NCBI RefSeq assembly: GCF_943192905.1
Contig: NZ_CALPCC010000005.1
Location: 1 to 64,000, forward strand
Length of the DNA: 64,000 nt
From: Adlercreutzia murintestinalis
GTDB taxonomy: Bacteria; Actinomycetota; Coriobacteriia; Coriobacteriales; Eggerthellaceae
Direction of reading: 5' to 3'
Shown piece after piece: positions 57,884 to 64,000 of this stretch; the first letter of the stretch is position 1, and each line of letters begins with the position of its first letter. Under the pieces are notes generated by a model. It was not told the DNA's origin, searched no databases, and saw nothing but the letters and a program-made list of their open reading frames with translations. The position numbers were made by a program, and so were the translations under genes.

Positions 57884-58696
57884 ATGAAGGAATTGCAGAT
57901 CAAATACGAGGCGCTCATCAGCATAGTGCGCGATATGGAGCGCGTTGCCGTTGCGTTTTCGGGGGGCGTGGATTCGGCACTGCTTCTGGCCGCATCACGT
58001 GAAGCGCTTGGCACCGAAGTGCTCGCGTTGACGGCTGACACAGCGTTTTTCTCGGCCAGCGAGACCGCAGCAGCCACTGCTTTTTGCGAGGGATGCGGGG
58101 TGCCCCAGCGAATCGTCGCCTTCGATATCCTGGCGGTCGATGAGGTAGTGGAGAATGCCCCTGATCGTTGCTACCGCTGCAAGCAACAGATACTCGCGCA
58201 CCTGCTGGAAGCAGCACAGCAGGTCGGTGCGGTGTTGGTGGAAGGGTCGAACGCGAGCGATGCTGAGGCGTATCGGCCAGGTGCACGCGCCTTGCGTGAA
58301 GCGGGCGTGCGCAGTCCGCTCGCGGAGGTGGGGCTAACGAAGGCGGAAGTGCGGGAAGCGTCTCGTCAGCTGGGCCTTCCCACGTGGGATAAACCGAGCA
58401 TGGCATGCTTGGCCACGCGATTTCCGTATGGCACGCGCATCGTGCGCGCGGGGCTTGCTCGCGTAGACGAGGCTGAGCGCATGCTGCACGAGGCGGGATT
58501 TGATCAAGTGCGCGTACGCGTTCATGACGAAATGGCGCGCATCGAGGTGATGCCCGATCAGTTGCCACGTCTGCTGGATGCGAGCATGCGCGCGCAGGTG
58601 CATGCCGCTCTCAAAGATGTAGGGTTTTCCTATGTGACGGCAGATTTGCTGGGGTATCGTACGGGCAGCGCCGATGAGGTTTTGGAGGGACTATGA
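57884..58696 (+). CDS. larE: LarE, ATP-dependent sacrificial sulfur transferase
   Basis: 270 residues. LarE donates sulfur to the pyridinium precursor of the nickel-pincer cofactor of lactate racemase. The PP-loop is VAVAFSGGVDSALLLAASRE. The sulfur-donor cysteine is kept (Cys175 in KPSMACLATRFPYG), so this is the cysteine-sacrificing type rather than the Fe-S type. CYRCKQQI and VEGSNASDAEAYRPG are family motifs. The ATG overlap with larB (ATGA) shows the operon. Confidence 0.92.
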   Translation: MKELQIKYEALISIVRDMERVAVAFSGGVDSALLLAASREALGTEVLALTADTAFFSASETAAATAFCEGCGVPQRIVAFDILAVDEVVENAPDRCYRCKQQILAHLLEAAQQVGAVLVEGSNASDAEAYRPGARALREAGVRSPLAEVGLTKAEVREASRQLGLPTWDKPSMACLATRFPYGTRIVRAGLARVDEAERMLHEAGFDQVRVRVHDEMARIEVMPDQLPRLLDASMRAQVHAALKDVGFSYVTADLLGYRTGSADEVLEGL

Positions 58697-59499
58697 ACCA
58701 AACACGCGATATTCTTCGGGCGGTAGAGGCGGGAGAGCTGTCAGCTGACGATGCGCTTTCGCGGCTGAAGCTAAAGCCGTTCGAGAATCTTGGGTATGCG
58801 CAGGTAGACCTGCATCGTGAGGTGATGCAGGGCGCCTCTGAGGTGATCTACGGCGCCGGCAAGACCGCCGAGCAGATCGCGGGCATCGCGCGCACCATGC
58901 TCGATCATGGCCGCACACGCATTCTGGTAACGCGGCTCAGCGCTGCTCAGGCTGAGGCGGTGGCAGATCAGGTGCCCCTCACCTTCGATGAGGTATCGCA
59001 CCTTGGGCGGATAGGAGCGCTTCCCGAGCCTGATGGCTTGGGCAACGTGCTGGTGGTCACGGGCGGTACGAGCGATATCCCGGTGGCTGAGGAAGCGGCG
59101 CAAACCGCGGAGTTTCTCGGTAATCGGGTTCAGCGCGCCTACGATATGGGCGTGGCGGGCTTGCATCGCACGCTTGCCAAGATGGACCTGATCGCCGATG
59201 CCAGCGTGATCGTGGCAGTGGCGGGCATGGAAGGCGCGCTTGCCAGCGTGGTGGGAGGCCTTGCCGATAGCCCTGTGATCGCGGTGCCGACGAGCGTGGG
59301 CTACGGTGCCTCTTTCGGGGGCGTATCTGCGCTGCTCAGCATGTTGAATTCGTGCGCGAGCGGTGTGGCCGTGGTCAACATCGATAATGGGTTCGGCGCT
59401 GGTTATATGGCCAGCATGATCAACCATATGGACGTGAAAGGCGGACATGCGGTCGTCGAAGCGACGCATGTTGATACCGAATGCGGAGGACTGCGATGA
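58693..59499 (+). CDS. larB: LarB, pyridinium-3,5-biscarboxylate synthase
   Basis: 268 residues. LarB carboxylates and hydrolyses nicotinate adenine dinucleotide, the first step of the nickel-pincer cofactor. The C-terminal half is PurE/AIR-carboxylase-like (VLVVTGGTSDIPVAEEAAQT, DLIADASVIVAVAGMEGALA, VIAVPTSVGYGASFGGVSAL). It overlaps larE and the next gene by four bases each. Confidence 0.93.
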   Translation: MNQTRDILRAVEAGELSADDALSRLKLKPFENLGYAQVDLHREVMQGASEVIYGAGKTAEQIAGIARTMLDHGRTRILVTRLSAAQAEAVADQVPLTFDEVSHLGRIGALPEPDGLGNVLVVTGGTSDIPVAEEAAQTAEFLGNRVQRAYDMGVAGLHRTLAKMDLIADASVIVAVAGMEGALASVVGGLADSPVIAVPTSVGYGASFGGVSALLSMLNSCASGVAVVNIDNGFGAGYMASMINHMDVKGGHAVVEATHVDTECGGLR

Positions 59500-60113
59500 A
59501 GACGTTGTATTTGGATTGCATGCACGGCGCGCGCAAGGATTCCTTCGCGATCGGGGTAGGGCAGCTGCTCGCTCAAGAAGAGCGGCAACGCATCGCGCAG
59601 GCGGCTGGTGTCGAGCAGACGCAGGCTGATGATTGCTGCGGGGCCGATCACCGCCATCATCATAGCGTGACTGAGGTGCGCGAGAAGATAGCTGCCAAGC
59701 AGCTCTCCGAGGCAGAGCGTGCGGCGGCGTTCGGTGTCTATGAGGTGCTCGCGCGCGCGGAGGCGAAGGCGCACAGCGTGTCCATAGATGAGGTTCATTT
59801 TCATGAGGTGGGCTCCGATGAGGCCATCACCTGGGTCTGCATCGCCTGCGCGTCGGTGCTCGCGGTGGGTGCGGAGACGATCGTGGCATCGCCGGTTTGC
59901 ACGGGTTTCGGCTTCGTGGATTGCGCGCATGGTACGCTGCCGATTCCCGCACCGGCAACAGCCAATGTGCTGGAGGGTGCCCCTTCGTTTGCAGGCGATG
60001 TGGAAGGCGAGCTGACCACACCCACCGGTGCGGCTTTGGTGCGCTATTTCGCCTCGGCGTTCTGCGATAAGGCGCCTGAAGATGCTGTCTGGATCGCGCA
60101 TGTGGGTGCCTGA
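59496..60113 (+). CDS. larC: LarC N-terminal half only (LarC1-like)
   Basis: 205 residues. LarC inserts nickel into the cofactor using CTP and is normally about 400 residues, or is split into LarC1 and LarC2 joined by frameshifting. This gene covers only LarC1: SIDEVHFHEVGSDEAITWVC, GFGFVDCAHGTLPIPAPATA and GDVEGELTTPTGAALV are clear. The first motif, usually DxxSGxSGDM, reads DCMHGARKDS. A Cys/His cluster (DDCCGADHRHHH) follows. The stop at 60111-60113 touches the start of an aldolase gene, and no LarC2 coding sequence follows in any frame I could read. Confidence 0.85.
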   Translation: MKTLYLDCMHGARKDSFAIGVGQLLAQEERQRIAQAAGVEQTQADDCCGADHRHHHSVTEVREKIAAKQLSEAERAAAFGVYEVLARAEAKAHSVSIDEVHFHEVGSDEAITWVCIACASVLAVGAETIVASPVCTGFGFVDCAHGTLPIPAPATANVLEGAPSFAGDVEGELTTPTGAALVRYFASAFCDKAPEDAVWIAHVGA

Positions 60114-60925
60114 TGAAGGTGGTCAAAGCTCCGTTCATGCGCCGCTTCATTCGCATGGCCGCCGATTCGTGGGAACAAGGATGGCATGAGCGCAACGGCG
60201 GTAATCTGTCGTATCGCATTCGCCACAGCGAGATCGAGCCGCTCTTCGACAAGTTGGTTCTTGGTGTGTGGCGCCCGTGCTGCGTGCATGTGCCGATGCT
60301 CGCGGGGGAGTTCTTCGCCATAACAGCGGCGGGCAGCTATTTCCGCAACATCCCCGAGGATCCTGAGCGATGCGTGGGCATCATCCAGCTGGATGAGACG
60401 GGCACCGCCTATCGGCAGTGCTGGGGTTTCGCTGAGGGTGGCTGCCCTACCAGCGAGCTGCCCACTCATCTGTTGAACCATCAAGTGCGCACGCTCGCCT
60501 CAGGAGGAATCGACCGCGTGTTGCATCATGCGCATCCGGTCGATATCAATGCGTTGACGTTCGCGCTCCCTCTTGACAGCGAGACGTTCACGCGGCGGCT
60601 GTGGGCGACCATCAGCGAATGCGCTCTGGTCTTTCCCGATGGTGTCGGGGTGCTCGCATGGGATGTGCCGGGAAGCGTGGAGTTGGCGCTGGCTACCGCC
60701 GATCTGATGGAACGCACGCATGCGGTGGTGTGGGCGCACCATGGGATCCTCTGTGCTGGCGCCACCTTCGATGATGCGTTCGGGCTGATGCATACCATAG
60801 AGAAGGCGGCTGCGGTGCAAGTGCGCGTGCTGGCAATGGGCGACCCGCGCCCCGATCAGCGCATCACCGACGAGGATGTGAACCGCTTAGCGCAGTACTA
60901 CGGTCTGCGCTTGAGCATTCCGTAG
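60113..60925 (+). CDS. rhaD: Class II aldolase, rhamnulose-1-phosphate aldolase (RhaD)-like
   Basis: 270 residues. RhaD splits rhamnulose-1-phosphate to DHAP and L-lactaldehyde. The match to E. coli RhaD is good: HERNGGNLSYR (phosphate site), CPTSELPTHL (catalytic Glu115), RVLHHAHPVD (Zn ligands His139 and His141) and WAHHGILCAG (third His, 210). No rhaA, rhaB or rhamnose transporter is nearby. It begins in the larC stop (TGATG), so it is co-translated with the lactate-racemase maturation genes. Confidence 0.87.
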   Translation: MKVVKAPFMRRFIRMAADSWEQGWHERNGGNLSYRIRHSEIEPLFDKLVLGVWRPCCVHVPMLAGEFFAITAAGSYFRNIPEDPERCVGIIQLDETGTAYRQCWGFAEGGCPTSELPTHLLNHQVRTLASGGIDRVLHHAHPVDINALTFALPLDSETFTRRLWATISECALVFPDGVGVLAWDVPGSVELALATADLMERTHAVVWAHHGILCAGATFDDAFGLMHTIEKAAAVQVRVLAMGDPRPDQRITDEDVNRLAQYYGLRLSIP

Positions 60926-60961
60926 CAAGATCGCACGGTCAGGGCTGCTCCAGCGCGCGGG

Positions 60962-62701
60962 CTAGGGGGTCTCTAAGGTGATGATCCGGTCGAAGGCTGC
61001 GGTGCTGGTGGGGCTGTGGGTGATGGCGATCACCGTCTTGGTGCGAAAGGTGTTCATGATGGTGTCGAGCACCACCTGCTCGGTTGCCACATCAAGGGCC
61101 GCGAACGGTTCGTCCAAGATGATGATGGGCGCATCGGCGAGCAGCAGTCGTGCCAAGGCCAAGCGATGCGCTTCGCCGCCAGAGAGGTTGAAGGCGCCTT
61201 CCTGGATGCGGGAATCGAGGCCGTGCGGCATCTGTTCAAGACGCGCTGCCAGACCAACGCTGTGCAGGGCATCCAGCAGTTCCTGATCGGTCGCATTCGG
61301 TTTGCCGATGCGCAGGTTCTCACGCAGGGTCATGTCGAAGAGCTTGGGCTGCTGTTCCAGCACGCCAAAAGCGCGACAGCGCGCTGCTCCAAGCGTTGCG
61401 GGGTCGCTGCCGCCGACGCGCACCTTCCCCGCGCAAGGCACCACGTCCCCATAGATCAGCTTCGCTAGCGTGGTCTTGCCCGCGCCGCTCGCGCCGCACA
61501 GGGCGACCTTATGACCGAAGGGGATGGAAAGCGAGAGATGCTCGATGACCGGATGCGCCTGATCGTAGGCGAAGTCAACGTCGTGGAGTTCGATGGCAGG
61601 ATGGGCGAGCGCGGCGCCTTCCAGAGGGCGCTCGTCGATGCGCTGTTCGCAGGTCGATCCTGCTCGCGCGTGGGCGGCGCGCGTGCTTGCGGCATTGAGG
61701 CGTTCAAGGGAGGCGCGTTGCGCCACGAAGCTCATCGCCGCATCGGGCAGGGGTGCAAGCGCCTCCATCAGAGGGAACAGGCACAAGACGAAAGCAGCGA
61801 TCCAATTCGGTGCGTAGGCGGGCGCGTTCTCGGAGCCAGACGTCGCAAGCGCGCCTAGCAGCGCCGAGCCGGAAGCATCGGTGCAGAAAACGCTGCTGGC
61901 CCAGACGAGCATGCCTATCGTGCAGAGGCAGAAGAGGATCTGCGTGGCCAGGCGCATGCGCCGCTCGAAGGCGCGCAGTGATGCGCGTGCATCATCGCGC
62001 GTGCGGAGCTGGTCGTCTATGCGATGTAGATAGTCGCCGTGGCGTCCGGAGAGCACCCAGTCGGCTATGCCGAGCACATCGTCGGTCAGCTCGTCGTAGA
62101 GGCGTTCCTGAGCGCAGGCGGCGGCCATGATGCGCGCCTTCGTCGTAAGCGCGGCGATCAGCGGCGCGACCACCGCCGCGATACTGAGCGTTGCGGCCAT
62201 GAGACCGAACAGCGGCCACGACAGCGCACCGCAACCGATGAGGATGAGCGCGCTCAGCAGCCATGCGCTTACAAGCGGCAGCATCCCGCGCAGGATCAAG
62301 TCTTGCACATGCCCGATATCGTCGGTCAGCAGCGCCAGCACCTGTCCGAGCGTGGTCTGCCCCGCGCCGTCGCCCAATGCGCTCGTGCGCTGCGCGAGCA
62401 CTAGGTAGAGCTTGCGGCGCATTTCGCTCATCATGCGGAACACCCAATTATGGCTCGAGAGGCGCTCCCCATAGCGCAAGAGCGGCTTTCCTATGCCGAA
62501 GATGCGCACGAACAGGGAAGGCACATGAAGCGCGAGCACGGTCAGCGGCACTGCCGCGGCCAACGATATCATGTAGCCCGAGGTGAACATGAGCGCACAG
62601 GCGAACAGGGAAGCTGCAACGCCGAGCGCGATGGCGAGCGCGAGCACCTTTCCATAGCGGCGCAGGTAGGGGCGCACCCACGTGTCGCGAGGTTTGCTCA
62701 T
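60962..62701 (-). CDS. cydC: CydC-like half of the cysteine/glutathione ABC exporter
   Basis: 579 residues: an N-terminal six-helix ABC exporter domain (YMISLAAAVPLTVLALHVPS, FGIGKPLLRYGERLSSHNWVF) and an ATPase domain (CGASGAGKTTLAKLIYGD, FNLSGGEAHRLALARLLLAD, IIILDEPFAALDVATEQ, THSP switch). CydDC exports reduced thiols to the outside and is needed for cytochrome bd assembly. The start overlaps the cydD stop (ATGA). It is convergent with rhaD, 36 bp apart. Confidence 0.87.
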   Translation of the reverse strand: MSKPRDTWVRPYLRRYGKVLALAIALGVAASLFACALMFTSGYMISLAAAVPLTVLALHVPSLFVRIFGIGKPLLRYGERLSSHNWVFRMMSEMRRKLYLVLAQRTSALGDGAGQTTLGQVLALLTDDIGHVQDLILRGMLPLVSAWLLSALILIGCGALSWPLFGLMAATLSIAAVVAPLIAALTTKARIMAAACAQERLYDELTDDVLGIADWVLSGRHGDYLHRIDDQLRTRDDARASLRAFERRMRLATQILFCLCTIGMLVWASSVFCTDASGSALLGALATSGSENAPAYAPNWIAAFVLCLFPLMEALAPLPDAAMSFVAQRASLERLNAASTRAAHARAGSTCEQRIDERPLEGAALAHPAIELHDVDFAYDQAHPVIEHLSLSIPFGHKVALCGASGAGKTTLAKLIYGDVVPCAGKVRVGGSDPATLGAARCRAFGVLEQQPKLFDMTLRENLRIGKPNATDQELLDALHSVGLAARLEQMPHGLDSRIQEGAFNLSGGEAHRLALARLLLADAPIIILDEPFAALDVATEQVVLDTIMNTFRTKTVIAITHSPTSTAAFDRIITLETP

Positions 62702-64000
62702 AGCTCGATCACCTCGCTCACATGGGGCAGCCACGCATCGTCATGCATGGCAACGAGCACCGTTTTCCCTTCCATGAGAGGCGCTATGTGCTCGATGAGC
62801 TCTTGTGCGGTGCAGGCATCGAGATGCGCGGTCGGCTCGTCGAGCAGCCAAAGATCGCGCGTAGGGTCAAGAAGGGCGCGCGCTACCGCAACCCGGTGCG
62901 CTTGACCGCCCGAAAGCGGGCGACCCGCATCGCCGATGATGGTGTCGAGCCCGTAAGGCAGCTGGGCCACCACGTCGCTGAGACCAACGCGTGCGATGGC
63001 GTCGCGGACCTCTGCATCGTCTGCGTCGGGCCGATAGAATGCCACGTTGTCGCGCAGGCTCGCGCGGAAAAGGTATGGGGTTTGGGGGATGTAGGCAACG
63101 TGTCGCGCCCGGGCGGTGTTGCGCATTCCGCCGGAGGGAGCGAATCCGGCAATGCGAGCGAGCAGGGTGGTTTTTCCCGATCCGCTCGGGCCCACGATGC
63201 CGATGATGCCCGGTTTTGCGAGCAGCACCTCGATCTTAGCGGTTACCCGATCGAGGCGACAAGAGAACTCTGGGGTGCGCTCGACATCGTCTGGGTGGGC
63301 GCTGCGGTGGATCAACTCTTCGATCGAGGCCAGCGCCGCCTTGCCCTCGAGCGTGGCATGGTAGTCCTCGCCGTATTCGCGGATGGGTTTGAAGAACTCC
63401 GGCACGAGCATAAGGGATGCAAGCGCCGGGAAGAAGGCCATAGTGCCCTCCACCAGGCGAAATCCCAACATGATGGCCACGCCTGCCAAGCACAAGGTGG
63501 CGAACAGATCGAGCACGGTGGTGGAGAGCATGGCGATGCGCAGCGTCTTCATGGTCAACGCTCGGAAGCGCTCCGATACGGTGAAGATCCGCTCAGCGAA
63601 TGCCCTTTCCACACCGAACGCGCGCAGGGTGCCCACACCCGAGGAGATATCGACGAAGCTTGAAGAGAGCTGCTCGAATTGCGCATAGCGCCGCTGCGCT
63701 TCGGAGCCGGCGCTCTGCCCGATGAGGCGCATCAGGAGCACCGTAAACGGATAGCACGCAAGCGCGATCAGTCCGCTCACCCAGTCCAACCAGAACAGGC
63801 ACACGAGCAGAACAGCGGGTACGACCATGACGTTCGCCATCTTGGGAATGAGGATGCGAACGAGGGTTTCGATCGCATCCACCCCTTCGAGGGCATCGGC
63901 TGTGGAGGCGGCGCTGCCGTGCGCGCGCACGAGCGCAGGACCGCCCTGCCAAAGCGCCTCCAGGAAGGTGCGCCGCAGACGGTCAGCGCTGCGGCGGGCG
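62698..64000 (-). CDS. cydD: CydD-like half of the cysteine/glutathione ABC exporter (5' end outside window)
   Basis: The frame is open to the right edge, so the N-terminus and first helices are missing. The visible 434 residues include the last helices (RILIPKMANVMVVPAVLLVC LFWLDWVSGLIALACYPFTV, ALDAIETL-like region before it), the GFRLVEGTMAFFPALASLML region, and the ATPase domain (GPSGSGKTTLLARIAGF, PLSGGQAHRVAVARALLDP, LWLLDEPTAHLDACTAQ). Pairs with cydC as a heterodimer; cydAB would be expected upstream, beyond the window. Confidence 0.87.
   Translation of the reverse strand, partial: ARRSADRLRRTFLEALWQGGPALVRAHGSAASTADALEGVDAIETLVRILIPKMANVMVVPAVLLVCLFWLDWVSGLIALACYPFTVLLMRLIGQSAGSEAQRRYAQFEQLSSSFVDISSGVGTLRAFGVERAFAERIFTVSERFRALTMKTLRIAMLSTTVLDLFATLCLAGVAIMLGFRLVEGTMAFFPALASLMLVPEFFKPIREYGEDYHATLEGKAALASIEELIHRSAHPDDVERTPEFSCRLDRVTAKIEVLLAKPGIIGIVGPSGSGKTTLLARIAGFAPSGGMRNTARARHVAYIPQTPYLFRASLRDNVAFYRPDADDAEVRDAIARVGLSDVVAQLPYGLDTIIGDAGRPLSGGQAHRVAVARALLDPTRDLWLLDEPTAHLDACTAQELIEHIAPLMEGKTVLVAMHDDAWLPHVSEVIEL

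Overview
The window is a dense stretch of a mid-to-high GC bacterial chromosome, by eye in the upper 50s percent GC with G/C-rich third codon positions. The gene content fits an anaerobic gut or oral actinobacterium of class Coriobacteriia, most likely Eggerthellaceae (Slackia, Cryptobacterium or Eggerthella-like). Pointers are a complete arginine deiminase locus, a LuxR regulator with a large N-terminal membrane domain beside a molybdenum enzyme, a minimal SufBC-type Fe-S assembly pair, cydDC, lactate-racemase maturation genes and few sugar-use genes. The genus is inference; no rRNA gene is present. 

Layout. 1-7935: an MFS-CBS fusion behind a striking inverted repeat, a MATE exporter, a cytoplasmic hybrid histidine kinase and a FadH/enoate-reductase-type flavoenzyme. 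7936-12083: an accessory-looking stretch with a GNAT/two-helix/PLD-like fusion, a YefM-YoeB toxin-antitoxin pair with a readable promoter and operator, a metallophosphatase, a tiny ORF and a HAD phosphatase. 12167-24727: housekeeping genes (DUF554, Ogt, ZIP transporter, panBCD, an MFS exporter, SmsCB, DUF2252, a Y-family polymerase with a YolD-like partner, a ClC channel). 24724-29901: a two-component system wrapped around an ABC-2 exporter, then a second ABC-2 exporter facing it. 30025-31011: a voltage-gated K+ channel. 

31051-39213 is the most interesting block. A membrane-LuxR regulator diverges from genes for a two-subunit molybdopterin enzyme that resembles Pelobacter pyrogallol-phloroglucinol transhydroxylase, followed by two tandem NCS2 permeases whose TM10 substrate motif has lost the usual Gln/Glu. 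This looks like an inducible uptake-and-conversion module for an unidentified hydroxylated aromatic or heterocycle. 

39248-46159: a PucR regulator divergent from arcA-arcB-arcC-arcD-like, with hairpins between arcA and arcB and a strong terminator between arcB and arcC. 46395-53455: an NSS-family amino-acid transporter, LysR regulator, HelD-like helicase, cysteine synthase and an m5U RNA methyltransferase. 53680-53766: tRNA-Leu(CAG). 53865-57770: a His/Cys-tailed winged-helix protein, a YkvI-like transporter and a yhdT-panF pair. 57884-60925: larE-larB-larC1 plus a rhamnulose-phosphate-aldolase homologue, with no LarC2 half. 60962-64000: cydC and the C-terminal part of cydD, cut by the window edge. 

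Arginine breakdown yields ATP through ArcABC, the Na+ and amino-acid carriers feed it, and the Mo enzyme, flavoenzyme and lar genes suggest niche catabolism. I saw no insertion sequence, prophage, CRISPR array or rRNA.
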